Assembly: GCA_035771175.1 (NCBI GenBank)
Contig: JAYMFD010001271.1
Coordinates: 372,001-436,000, forward strand
DNA: 64,000 nucleotides
Direction of reading: 5' to 3'
From: Paratinospora sagittata
Lineage: Eukaryota > Streptophyta > Magnoliopsida > Ranunculales > Menispermaceae
Part shown: in pieces, positions 42,591 through 53,392 of the stretch
Layout of the letters: every line of letters begins with the position of its first letter
How positions within the stretch are numbered: the stretch's first letter is position 1
Notes under the pieces: generated by a model
Seen by the model: the letters and a program-made list of their open reading frames with translations, nothing else
Databases searched by the model: none
What the model was told of the DNA's origin: nothing
Translations under genes and position numbers: made by a program

Positions 42591-44552
42591 TCATCATAAA
42601 TGAAGTCTACTCACAACCAAGCCTCGCGAGAGTATCTAACCACACACGGACACCAAACCGAATCAACCAAATTAAGATCCTGAAACATTCATCAATATCC
42701 AACCATACATCAATTTCTATGCTAAATCACATCGACATTACACATCAACCTTAAATCAGCTAACACATAGACAATAGGCTTAAATCCCATCTAATCTCAT
42801 CATTCAACTCAAATCACATGACTTAGGCCTTTAATGCATAGTTCTCATTCATAAACCATTCAATTAATCAAGAATACTGATTTTAAATTCCTTAGGTATA
42901 TACATGCCCAAATTAGGCCATTTGATCATAAGTAAGCCTAACCCATGATATGGTCACAACTACCTAATCAGTTGCATAATCAACCCTAACCATGCTTAAT
43001 TAGACTTAAATTGCATTAATTCAATGATTCTAGGCCAAAAGCATCAAAAGCCCTAAAATATAAAAATTTTCATACTTAGGCCATATTGCCGATTTATACT
43101 AAGTCACCATGTTCAACCATGTATATCACCGATTTTGCATAATGGGTTCATCAACAATGGAAACTAGGTCAACATAGTTGACATGCAAGCTATTTGGAAA
43201 GGTCTAAGTTCATATTCTAAATTTAGGTCTAATACAAATAACCCTACCAATTTTCCATTTAATATTTTGTTCAAATGTATCAAGCTGCCAACAGAAATAA
43301 TTAATCACAAAATCAACTGTATAGATTAAAGTATGTTAAGAATCAAATCTTCTATCCAAACATTAGCTCAATCCAACGGTGGGCCGAAGAGATAGGGCTC
43401 TTTGATGAACAAGTCTCTAATCAGACAATTTCTCCTTTCCTGCTGCAAATACTTGAACTCAGATGACTATATCACACAACATACCTGACTCATCAAAATC
43501 ACAACCGTTCATAATATATAAATTTTAGTTTTGAACCATCCTATGAAATATCATATCCATCCAAAGGTAGGTTTAGGAGATCTATCAATTTGATATAAAC
43601 TGCGGGAGAAATTTAGACTTTCCAACCAGCTTTGTTTGGGAGGTTATATCTCTCAGAAGAAAACTCCAATCAAACTCTCCACCGACCAGAATGAATAACC
43701 ATAAGATATGAACTTTATGAGAAAGTTTGAGCTCAATCCGACCATATATCACCAAGATCCAACTCTTTGATGAAAATGTTGTTGAGACTTCCCTCAAAGC
43801 AACTTTTTCTTTTTTTCTCTTATTCTTTCCTTCCTCTTCTTTTTTCCTTTCCCTCCACTCATCTCACTCTCTAGGACTTCCTTGGAGAAGAGAAGTGGGC
43901 ATGGGACACTTGTTCACTCTCATGCACCAACTTGACATGTATTGGAGAAGAGAAATGGGGCATGAGGCACTTGTGCTCTCTCATGCACCAACTTGACATG
44001 TGTTGGTCTCATGCATCAACTTGACATGTATTGGAGAAGAGAAATGGGGCATGGGACACTTGTCCATTCTCATGCATCAACTTGACATATGTTGATCTTA
44101 TGCACCAATTTGACATGTGTTGGAGAAGAGAAATGGGGCATGGGACACTTGTCCATTCTCATTCACCAACTTGACATGTGTTGGTCTCATACTACTCATA
44201 CCAACCACATGTACTTTAACCAATCTTATGCTTGCATGTATTTTAAATGTCCAATCCATCTAATACACCAAATTTTCATTCTCATTTATCCTTTTATTCA
44301 ATCAATCCTAACTCATATCAATTCATGGTTTAATGGGCCCATGCATAAATAAAAACATATGCATTATACTTTAATTTAACATGACCCATATACAATTTAT
44401 AATGCACATATTTATATACATTATCAAGCATCAAATATACAAACATTAAACAACCATCAAATAAACACCAAACATATCAAGGCAAACACATAGAGTTTGG
44501 GCAAAATGCAATTGGGTTATGGGCTAGAGGAAATAATTTTCGGAGCATCACA
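42591..44552 (-). mobile_element. Chromovirus-type LTR fragment, minus strand
   Basis: On the minus strand it starts TGTGATGCTCCGAAAATTAT at 44552 and runs collinear with 8447-10455 before ending near 42591 in ..GACTTCATTTATGAT. The last third of the LTR, including the palindrome seen in the other copy, is absent. It directly abuts intronic sequence upstream of the kinase exon at 42529 and may have removed or displaced the 5' exons. Confidence 0.82.
43890..44190 (-). repeat. Tandem repeat around TTGGAGAAGAGAAATGGGG
   Basis: About four units combining 'caacttgacatgtattgg' with 'agaagagaaatggggcatg' and 'acacttgtccattctcatgc'. A lineage-specific expansion inside the LTR fragment; the related LTR at 8447 has one such unit and instead expands the next segment. 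Confidence 0.8.
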
Positions 44553-45160
44553 CTTTTGATCCATTGGCCACGAATTAGATGATCATAGACTCGAGGTAGA
44601 TGCTCCAAAAGAGGGTATTTTGGGTTGGAATTTGAGAAATATAACCTAGGCTATCGTGAGACTCAAAAAGAGATCGATAACCTTTGAAGTCGTTAAAAGG
44701 AAATCACAGAACTTAATGAGTTATTATTATCTTCAGTTTTCATCGAAAGAGTTAAGCCAAGATAACAATATTATGCTTTAATTGATGCTCCAAAAGAGAG
44801 AATTAGAAACGTTAGGATTTCTGAATTATAAACGAAAGAACTGATTTAATGATAAATATATATATAAAGGCATAGTTGAGAGTAAGGTGATATCGATCCT
44901 CTAGACTATTTTATCTCTGATTTTCTATATATTTACATTGCATTGCTTTAGTTTACTTTATAGTTATTTAATTGTTTATTTATTTCACTTAATCACTCGA
45001 ATTTGATTTTCTAAATAAAGTTAGGGTTAGTGAAACGATATTTAGTGTGAGTATCAATCCTAGAGGACGACAACTCGATATCTCATTGATTTCATATTAT
45101 AACTTGACACCGTACTCTTGTTTTTTGCACATAGCATGCATACTAGAAACATTCGTAAAG
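44553..45160 (+). mobile_element. Athila-like LTR 3' portion
   Basis: Blocks in the same order as the Athila-like LTRs: 'gatgctccaaaagag', 'aacctaggctatcgtgagac', 'aacctttgaagtcg', 'aatgataaat', then 'ctagaggacgacaactcgat' and 'ataacttgacaccgtactc' near the end. The start is missing and the end is not exact. Confidence 0.55.
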
Positions 45161-45655
45161 GTGGGTCATGCATAGATTAAAGTCAAATTAAATTGATTTC
45201 AAACATGAACACAAATCAAATGACATAGCAAAGGCAATTCAATTAATGAAATGAGGGTTATGGCCTAGTTAGTCAATGTCTCTACATAGATACTAAGATA
45301 ATTTAAGATTTGACAGGAATCTATGGTGTTACACCCAAAATTGAACTAACGCCAAGCCCTAGACAAAATCGTGGCGAAAACGAGAACAACACCTCCGCAA
45401 AGGCTAAGTCACACCTTGCCTCAACTAAAGCTTAAGGATAACATGCCTCGGCCATGGCCAAGGCACCACTGGCTAATAAGTTGAATATTTAGATATGTTT
45501 TTGAGTATGTTTTACATGAGTCTGAGGATAATTTATTTATTAGTTAGGCTGGTTTGTCTTAGTTTTGGTTTATTTGTTAGTTTTGCCATTTTTAGTATAT
45601 TATGATTTGTTTCGATTTTTAATTTTATAAGTTGGTTGTTTTGATTATATAAGTG
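45161..45655. other. Unassigned repeat-like DNA
   Basis: No coding potential. It has an LTR-start-like 'GTGTTACACCCAAAATTG' at 45328 and CCTCGGCCATGGCCAAGG at 45447, related to the 16004-16170 block. Probably another retroelement fragment. Confidence 0.35.
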
Positions 45656-46691
45656 TGTAACACTTCTGAAAACCAGACCATTTTAAACCAAATAGCTTGT
45701 AATATATGCACTTACAAACCCCGAGCACTGTCCCTGAGAAAACCTGTCGAAAATGAGCATTGGGACATGTGCCCAGGTCATTCTCCTCCATAACTTGCTA
45801 TAACTAGGGGGGGTCCATTCTCCAAACCATCTTTTGGAGCTCTTCCTCCCCCAAAAATGTCAAGACTCTGCATCGTGTTTTTGCAACAAACTTGTATCGC
45901 AAGGTGGGAATGAAGGCATAGGTTTGCGTATTCTTTTACTTTATGATAAGCATGACATTTCATCATTTATATATATGATACCATGCTACATTACTTCATG
46001 CATATGACATACTATTGATGAGGGTGATTCCTTGTCTTTGTGACGGACCATTAGAGCCCTCGTGATATACGGTTGAACGCCTTTGCCTGTGGGACCAGTA
46101 GCTGCTTTGCACTCGGTCCAGTGATTCCAAAGGAGAACCATCACATGATGATATTAAGCACTTGGCCCATGGTGCACTCCGTAGTTGCTAAACGACTTTA
46201 TACAGCACGCGTACATTGGTACGGGGGATGCTACTGCATTTCATGATTACTTGCTTGATGTGGTTTGAAATGTATTATTCTATGTACTGTTGTATTTATC
46301 TTTCTGTAAACGTTGCATGTACTTTTGCTTGAACCACTGAGTTGTGGGCTCACCTCGTTGCTTCATATTTCAAGGAACTAAGCTGGGTTAGGGTTGATCT
46401 ATACAGGGGGCAGTTACCAGTCTCGACTTACTTCGGGACTGATCTTTTTTTATCAAGGAGCTGATATGTAGTTTCCTTCATTTTGATGGCATTGGCCATT
46501 TCTTTTGTGGGGGTTTGTCCCCTTTTATTTTGTCTCTATCAAAGAAGCTATATTATTTTGGATACATTATGTGTCACGTGATGGGCCCACATTTCTGCTA
46601 CACAACCCCCTTATTGTCATACCTTGTTTGGCGGAATGTGGTAATGCATGTCTAGGTACTAGACTGGTTCTTGATTCAACGGGGCGTGACA
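45656..46691 (+). mobile_element. Chromovirus-type LTR
   Basis: Candidate start TGTAACACTTCTG at 45656, end ..ACGGGGCGTGACA at 46691, followed by a PBS. It holds 'ccactgagttgtgggctcacc' (46336), the polyadenylation-region block common to these LTRs. The right end is secure because of the PBS; the left end is a best guess. Confidence 0.65.
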
Positions 46692-46698
46692 ATAATTA

Positions 46699-46710
46699 TG
46701 GTATCAAAGC
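46699..46710 (+). other. Primer binding site, initiator tRNA-Met type
   Basis: TGGTATCAAAGC seven bases after the LTR end; one mismatch to TGGTATCAGAGC. Confidence 0.75.
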
Positions 46711-47220
46711 GAACGATCTTGCGACTGGAGTTGGCATATTTTTGAATTTATTTTTCAAATATATATGTAGATAAATTTTTGATCTTTTCAAAACTTTGCT
46801 CAAACTCGGATGTTCAAAAAAACATTTTAAAAAACAAAGAACCATCATGTGCTAAGGCACGTAACCTACCTAGGGATATGTGCAAGGGCATGTGCCTTGG
46901 GACGTGGTAGGCACGTGCCTACCCAAGTGCCTTGGCCATTTAGGCATTTTTCTATAAATGGGGGAGGGGGTTGGACCATTTGTGCATCCAAACCACCCTC
47001 TCCCCTCTATTCTGTTACCTATTTTCAAATTTTTAGGTATAGTTTTTGAGTTTTCTGCGGGATTTCCACAGTTTTTAAATTGTTTTCTTTAGAAAAACCT
47101 TAGTTTTCAAAGTTTAATCAAAGTTATGAGTCGTCGATCTACGAGGAATAAGAAGGTCATCGAGGAAGATGAATGTACTACCAAAAAAATTCACAACCCT
47201 AGAATTCTACAAAAAAACAA
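46711..47220 (+). mobile_element. 5' leader and gag start of a gypsy element (truncated)
   Basis: Leader with TATAAAT (46953) in TCTATAAATGGGGG and a palindromic GGCACGTGCC near 46912. ATG at 47127 gives MSRRSTRNKKVIEEDECTTK, then the frame is lost. The short basic start resembles plant gypsy gag N-termini, but nothing further of gag is present; a tandem repeat follows. Confidence 0.4.
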
Positions 47221-47224
47221 CTAA

Positions 47225-47535
47225 TTAGGAAATATCATAAAAGTCCAAGGGCAAAGTGGTAAATTTTTCTAACTTGTAAATACTAGAAAGTCCAAGGGCA
47301 AATTGGTAAATTCAACTGACTTGTAATTATCTTAAAAGTCTAAGGGCACAATGATCAATTTACCTAGTGGTAAATAAGAAAACACATACGAGGGCAAAAT
47401 AGTAAATTTACCTTCGAGGGCAAAACGATAAACTTGCATGGAAGAGCAAAATGGTAAATTTACACCTGAGTGCAAAATGGTAAATTTGCCTACTTGTAAT
47501 TATCAGAAATGATGAAGGACAAAATGGGAACATGA
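47225..47535 (+). repeat. Degenerate tandem repeat, 'AGGGCAAAATGGTAAATTT'
   Basis: Eight or so units of about 30-60 bp with core AGGGCAAA(A/T)TGGTAAATT, alternating with 'acttgtaattatc' and 'gtccaagggc' segments. Replaces the body of the gypsy element that starts at 45656. Confidence 0.8.
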
Positions 47536-47539
47536 ATTT

Positions 47540-47639
47540 TTAGGCAAGGAGTTAAGTTAAATTTTGTTTCAGTTTTATTTTCTGAGAAAAAGAGTTTCAG
47601 TAGAAAGACTCTAGAAAAATTCTAACAACGGGTAGACCC
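47540..47639. other. Short unassigned junction sequence
   Basis: AT-rich sequence linking the tandem repeat to the reversed copia LTR end. Nothing recognised. Confidence 0.3.
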
Positions 47640-47822
47640 TAGCGAAATTGAGGTGGGAATAATCCATTGAGCAATAATTCTTATTGCTTTTCCTTTGGTG
47701 CTAAGATAAGTTCTTGATAAATGCTCGTTAGCACCTAAAAGTACTTTGTTTGTGATCATCAAAATTTATTTTATCTCAATATATTTAGGGACGAGCTAAG
47801 TGATGAACCATATAGGTTAACA
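47640..47822 (-). mobile_element. SIRE-like LTR 5' end, minus strand (fragment)
   Basis: Minus strand from 47822 reads TGTTAACCTATATGG then TTCATCACTTAGCTCG and GTGCTAACGAGC, matching the plus-strand LTR start at 57267-57400. Only about 180 bp remain. It abuts a plus-strand LTR 3' part at 47823. Confidence 0.7.
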
Positions 47823-48363
47823 ATCAAATCTTCTGGTTTGATTTATTTTCATCTTTATCATTTTCAAAATCCATTAAAGACGACAAAAGCTCTATAAACC
47901 TGTTTTCAGCGAAACTTCATCAAACATATTTTGTTGAATCTGTGGTAACAGAAGGTTCAATCCAAAGCTTTATAAGTATCACTTTGATTCTGAGAAAAAG
48001 AATCATATCTCATCTTGTATTTAGTTTGTAGTCACTGGGCTAGAACAAGTGTTGCTCGAAGTTTTAATGGTCTTCTCACACCCGTAAGTTGAGAAATGGT
48101 CTTCTCACACCTGTAACTTGAGAAAGTGTACCGGTTTGAAGATCCATAGTGGAGTTTGAACAAATCCTAACTGAGGAGGTTAAGTAGTGGATGTAGGTGA
48201 GGCCGAACCACTAGAAATCTTGATTGCATTGTCTCTTTTACATTATTGTATTTATTTGCCATACTTTGTTTAATCTACTTTCAATATTCCGCACATTATT
48301 AAGAAAGGTTAAAATCTGCTAAGTGTTCAATTCACCCCCCTCTTGGACATATTTGGGCCAACA
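47823..48363 (+). mobile_element. SIRE-like LTR 3' part (5' LTR of interrupted element)
   Basis: Ends ..ATATTTGGGCCAACA at 48363, followed by PBS and gag. Contains two hairpin units (48065-48130, TTCTCACACC..TTGAGAA) and the AGTGG..CCACT motif (48186-48212). U3 and the LTR start are missing. Confidence 0.75.
48065..48130 (+). repeat. R-U5 hairpin array, TTCTCA...TGAGAA type
   Basis: Two ~33-bp units, TTCTCACACCCGTAAGTTGA and TTCTCACACCTGTAACTTGA, each followed by GAA, so that TTCTCA can pair with TGAGAA. Same position as the arrays at 13825 and 59555. Confidence 0.75.
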
Positions 48364-48365
48364 AT

Positions 48366-48377
48366 TGGTATCAGAGC
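48366..48377 (+). other. Primer binding site, initiator tRNA-Met
   Basis: Perfect TGGTATCAGAGC two bases after the LTR end. Confidence 0.9.
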
Positions 48378-49066
48378 AGGTTAACCATCAAAGTATCTAA
48401 CCATCTTTGATTGAGTATGGCAGGACAAAACGAAAGAAGTACTTACTTTTCAGGTGAAGGAAACTCCACAAATCGACCACCATTGTTTAAGGGAGATAAC
48501 TATTCTCATTGGAAACTAAGATTAGGTACTACCTAAAAGCCCAAGATTTAGAAATGTAGGATATTGTGACAAACGGTTGTCTAACACCTACTAAAATAGT
48601 AGATGGTACCATTGTCCCAAAGGAGTTAGATGAATGGAGTACTAAGGGGAAAAAATGAGTTATTAAATAATCAAGAAATAAATATCTTGTTTTGCAGTTT
48701 ATCCATTGAAGAGTTCAATAGAGTTAGTGCGTTTGAAATGGGATAAGTTAGAGGTAACCCATGAAGGAACTTTAAAAGCCAAAAACCTGGCTGAATATAC
48801 CTTGGATGAACTACGTGGTTCACTCGTGGTTCATGAATGAAGTTAAAAGATAGAAAGTGCCCGGTTAAGGTTGAAGAAAAAGAAAAGAAATTTATTGCCC
48901 TCAATGTTGAAACTGATTTTGAAGATGATTCAGACTCAGAAGATGACATGGCTATGTTGTCTAGAAAGTTTAACAAACCAGGTCATGTAAAGAGTGAATG
49001 TCTCATTAAATATAAGAAGAACACCAGCTCGTATAGAAAAGATAAGAAAGTTCTCAAAGCTACGTG

Positions 49067-49071
49067 GGATG
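49067..49071. repeat. Target-site duplication GGATG (left copy)
   Basis: GGATG before the Athila-like 5' LTR. The second copy (56164-56168) follows the 3' LTR. Removing the insert restores the gag frame ..ATWDDSSSSED. Confidence 0.92.
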
Positions 49072-50604
49072 TGATATGTCGAGTTTTAGGAGTTAGTTTG
49101 CATGTTAATTTGATAGATTTTTAGGTTCATTTAGTTAGTTTTTAGGTATTTTTTACATGATTAGTATACTTAGTTGTTTTATATGCAGTTAGGTTTTATT
49201 TTAGGTTTTATAGGTTTTTATCATGAATAAATGACTTTTTGATACATGTTAATATCATAGAAGTCACATGTTTTGAGTATACTTCATCGTAGTTAATACT
49301 TTGATTAATTGCATAGAGTTTACATTTGTTTATACTTTATTTTATACTTAAATAAAAAGCTCAAAAGTGGTTTGAAACAAGGTTCAAATGGTAATCAAAA
49401 CAAGTCAAGAACATGTGCAAAACATGTGCAAGAAATGTACAAAAAAGTGAAAAAAATCGACTCAGTCCACAAATCAGCATAAGAAAACCGGCCAGAGTGG
49501 GCGGCGCAGTGCCTAGTTGCAGAGAGATGGTGCTGAAAACCCGTGGATGGTGCTGAAATTTATTTGCGGTGCTGGTGTTCGCAGAATTGCAGAGTTGTGT
49601 TTTTTGAGTGAGTTTTCATGCTCATTTTTGTCTTTTGACCCACTTAAGTGTAAAACATGTTTTAGGGTTTAATGGGAGGAGGATCAAGGTAAAGAATGAG
49701 GTTGGAGAGTGTGAAAAAGGAGGCAAAAAAAATAAGAAGAGCATTGGAGGCTTGAAGGAACCAAGGACAAAGAGAAGATTAAGCTACCGTCAAAAGGGGA
49801 TTTGAACCTTTGATTTCACTTTCCTATATCTTGAAATGTTTTCTTCCATTGTTTTATTTCTTTTTCATCTTGTATCCATGAACATGAATATGAGCTAAGT
49901 TCTTGATCTAGGGGTTTGAATGATTTATGTTTGATTTTATGGGTTAATGCTTATTTCTGTGTTATTGAATTAATTTCTGAATTTATTTGCAAATTCATAT
50001 GCTTAATGTCTTCAATTTGCTGACCACTAGTTGAATGTATTTAGATTTGATTTCCTACACTTGAGAGAGGTGTTATCAATTCGGATCCTGAAATTTTTGA
50101 CCTAGGCTAGTAGTATTGAGTCGAGAGACCTACGAAAACCTTTGAAATCAGAAAACATGAATCACAAATCTTAAGGCATACTTGATGTGTTGATTTACAC
50201 TCGAGAAAGGAAATTAATAGGTTAAGTATAGATCTTCAAATTGACGCTCGAGAAAGGTATTTGATTGGCATAGGATTCATGATTTATAAATTTATTAACT
50301 AAATCAATAACAACATCTTTTGAAGCCCTTAAAGTAAAACATAATGATTTCAATCCTCTAGAATTTTCATTTGTTGATTTACACCCATTTTCAATTAATT
50401 TTGCATTCATTCGTTTTAATTTGTTTAAATTTTATTCCAGAACATAAAATCACCCGTTTTGATCACCTAGATAATATTAAAATCTTAGTAGTTCTGGGCA
50501 TTATATTAGTAAAATTACTTTTCCCCGAGGACGATAACCCGATTCACCTCGATATTATAACTTGATAATTCGTGCACTTGCAAATAACAAAATATTTTGC
50601 ATCA
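49072..50604 (+). mobile_element. Athila-like 5' LTR
   Basis: 1533 bp. Starts TGATATGTCGAG, ends ..TATTTTGCATCA. Contains a GC-rich spot (49500-49520), 'aaaaggggatttgaac' and repeated 'cactcgagaaagg' segments. Confidence 0.88.
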
Positions 50605-50610
50605 ATATTT

Positions 50611-50628
50611 TGGCGTCATTGTCGGGGA
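50611..50628 (+). other. Primer binding site, tRNA-Asp type
   Basis: TGGCGTCATTGTCGGGGA, differing by three transitions from TGGCGCCGTTGCCGGGGA, the tRNA-Asp PBS of Athila elements. All three differences fit C-to-T changes on one strand or the other. Confidence 0.85.
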
Positions 50629-50758
50629 ACAACGTCAATTTTACTTTTATTAATACCATTACAATTTGATTTTGATCTTAATTTAGGTTTTATTTTTGTT
50701 TGTTTGTTAGTTTTTTTTGAGTTATTTTTTTCTTTTTCGTGTTAGGTTTCACTGGTTC

Positions 50759-51722
50759 ATGCAAAGAGTGAGAAGTGCTGAAATTGTACCTCTTGATCCT
50801 GAGATTGAGAGAACATGTGGTAGACTGAGAAGAGATAAAAGAGCAGTAACACAAGAAGAAACCATGGCTAAAGGGAACAACCAGATGCCTTTGAGGGATT
50901 ACTTCAAGCCAATGGTTAACAATAACTACTCTGGGATTGCAAGGCTGCCAATCAATGCTAACAACTTTGAGTTGAAGCTTTCCTTGATCACAATGGTACA
51001 ATAACATCAGTTTGGTGGAGTACCACAAGAAGATCTAACGGTCCACATCAACACGTTCTTAGAGATGTGTGACATAGTGAAGATAAACAGGGTCCCAGAA
51101 GAGAAAACAAGACTGAGATTGTTCTCGTTTGCATTAAGGGACAAAGCAAGATCATGGCTCCAATCTCTACTACCAGGGAGCATTAGTACATGGGAAGAGA
51201 TGCTCCAAATGTTTCTTCAAAGATTCTTCACACCTGCAAGGATATCACAACTGAGAGCAGGGACCAATCAATTCAGACAATTAGAGTCTGAATCCTTATA
51301 TGAGACTTGGGAAAGATTTAAATACCTACTGAGGAGATGTCCACAACATGGGTACCAAGAGTGGTTGCAGATTCAAATGTTTTACAATGCCATAACCTTA
51401 TCTACGAGGTCATTACTTGATGCTGCGGCCGGTGTTACTTTCATGGGAAAGACGACAAATGAAGCTTTCATGTTGATAGAAAAAATGGTTTCCAACTCCT
51501 ATGAACACTCAAATGAAAGGGCTCTAACAAAAAGAGTGGCTGGATTGCATGAAATGGATCAAATGACAACTTTATCAGCTCAAATGTCTTCAATGCAACA
51601 CCAAATGACAACTCTGTCTGCCTCTCTCCTAGGAAATCCTTCACCTTCATCTTCCATAGCATCCATTGCAGCAGCAAGTTCAATTCCTCAAGGTTTTGGT
51701 GGTCAAGAAGAACAAGTGCAGC
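50759..51722 (+). pseudogene. Athila-like gag, N-terminal part
   Basis: One reading frame from ATG 50759 (MQRVRSAEIVPLDPEIERT) with a single stop TAA at 51002 (..ITMVQ*HQFGG; relatives have Gln, so CAA to TAA). The rest is open: EEKTRLRLFSFALRDKARSW, LPGSISTWEEMLQMFLQRFF, SRSQLRAG-like and FKYLLRRCPQHGYQEWLQIQ, the retrotransposon gag domain, followed by a Met/Ser/Gln-rich linker. It breaks at about 51722, where an unrelated reversed segment starts. Without the one stop it would be about 320 codons. Structural capsid protein in active relatives. Confidence 0.88.
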
Positions 51723-52495
51723 TCCCACAGGGGCTCTAGCTTTGCCTCCCAAATCTCACGAGCCTTCGCACTACTAACACTGACCTTAGAGTTTTGAGTC
51801 ACATACCCAACGTTCTCCTCGACCTCCTCCATGGAGATAGGATCCGTAAACATGGGGCAGAGAGCTTTTTTCTTTTCTGAGGGAAAAAATTCGACCCGAC
51901 TTTCTTCTTCCCTTTCCCAAAGGACGGGGCAGGCATAGTAGAGTTACTCACGAGATCAGAAGCGAGAGGAGTGGATCTGACTTTACTGGATTGGGCGGAG
52001 ACAAAACCATATGCCTTCCAAACCAACCGCTGTTGAGAAAGCAACAACTTGGCTTCATCCATCATAACAGGGAGTGGATCCATCCTCAGCTTAGAATGAG
52101 GGTGACCAGGAACCCCTGAGGGAGTCAAAGAACTAGACATTGGAATCACTGTGACATCCGACTACTCGACTCACCACGATGAGGGCTTGGATTGGCGATC
52201 ACCAACAAGGCTGACTTGAAGAAATCAACTTGACGAAGGCACGCTTAGACGGTCGAAAGCTACGCAAATAATCAATAATCTCTTCCAATTCTTCAAAAAT
52301 ATGAGGGTGATGCGTACAACTTGCATGCATCAAGAACAAACCAATGAGGGTAGAAAACCTAAGCATGAGTAGAACTATCCAAATACCCCCTCCCTCCCCC
52401 TTTTGCCTTACCTAGCAAGTGGTATCTCCGGTGAATCTAAGGCTTTAGACTCTCGTCCACCCAAGCCCCGCTAACAAAAAACCATTTGCTTATCT
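51723..52495 (-). mobile_element. Unidentified insertion with reverse-strand reading frame
   Basis: About 770 bp replacing the expected zinc-knuckle part of Athila gag. Minus strand from 52149 encodes MIPMSSSLTPSGVPGHPHSK, DEAKLLLSQQRLVWKAYGFV, PAPSFGKGKKKV; after a frameshift near 51900 another frame reads ALCPMFTDPISMEEVEENVG and ends AREIWEAKLEPLWE at the gag junction. Upstream of the ATG (52150-52495) is a leader with no frame. I do not recognise the protein. It could be the 5' UTR and first ORF of a LINE, or captured host sequence. No target duplication found. Confidence 0.45.
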
Positions 52496-53392
52496 AAGAA
52501 AGACCCTGTACAACTATAGAGGCAACCAAAACAACTACAGAGGGAGCCAAAGTGGCACTCAAGTTCCAAATCAGTATCATCAGGGGGTTAGGAATCATGA
52601 AAATTCTTCCTACTCTAATAATAGAAATGTGTTACAACCACTGGGGTTTCAGAATCAATTCCAAGAGAAGAAATCAAGTCTGGAAGATGCAATGACCATT
52701 TTTCTAAATGATTCAAACAAAAGGTTTACCAAAAATGAAACAAAGTTGGATGAGTTGGCAGCTCACATGGCTAATCAAATGAGTTCCATGAGCCAAGTGA
52801 TAACTCAAGTGAGCAACTTGGGTGCCTCTATTAAGAATTTGGAAGTTCAAGTGGGACAAGTTGCCTTAGCCATTGGTGCCCAACAACGTCAACAAAACTT
52901 TTTCCCAAGCAATACATAAGTGAATCCAAAAGAGAGCAATACATAAGTGAATCCAAAAGAGAGGTGCATGGCTATCAAAGTAAGGTGTGGCAAAGAAGTT
53001 GAGAGTTCTCTTTTACAGAACAAGGTCAAGTCGAGTTCATTTCCTTCTAGACCATCCATTCCATCATATTCACAAGCTGAAGAAGAGGTTGAAAAAGAAT
53101 TTCAAGAGGAAGTGGCACAACAAGGCAATGGGGTTACCAGTAACACAAAACAAGAGGCTACAAAGAGGGACTTTGTTCCGGGTCACATCACATTCCAGGA
53201 TAATCCGCCTATCCTCAAAACCCTCATTCCTCACCATCAAAGATTTGCAAAACAAATGCTTGACGAACAGTTTTCAAAATTTTTGGATATTTTTAAGAAG
53301 ATTCACATCAACATTCATTTTGCAGTTGTTTTGGAGCAGATGCCCACCTATGTCAAGTTCATGAAGGATGTGATGTCTAAGAAGAGAGAGCT
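52496..53392 (+). pseudogene. Athila-like gag, C-terminal part and gag-pol junction
   Basis: Resumes as YNYRGNQNNYRGSQSGTQVP, QYHQGVRNHENSSYSNN, then FQEKKSSLEDAMTIFLNDSN, LAAHMANQMSSMSQVITQVS, QVGQVALAIG. A 27-bp (9-codon) tandem duplication at 52912-52965 carries the same TAA stop in both copies. From 52987: RPSIPSYSQAEEEVEKEFQE, then HHQRFAKQMLDEQFSKFLDI, QMPTYVKFMKDVMSKKREL, the conserved stretch before the protease. It is cut at 53393 by a reversed chromovirus LTR. Degraded but readable. Confidence 0.83.

Noticed and set aside
51468..51752. Minus-strand 94-codon frame across gag and the insertion boundary
   Set aside because: Spans the junction between two unrelated sequences; mostly antisense of gag.
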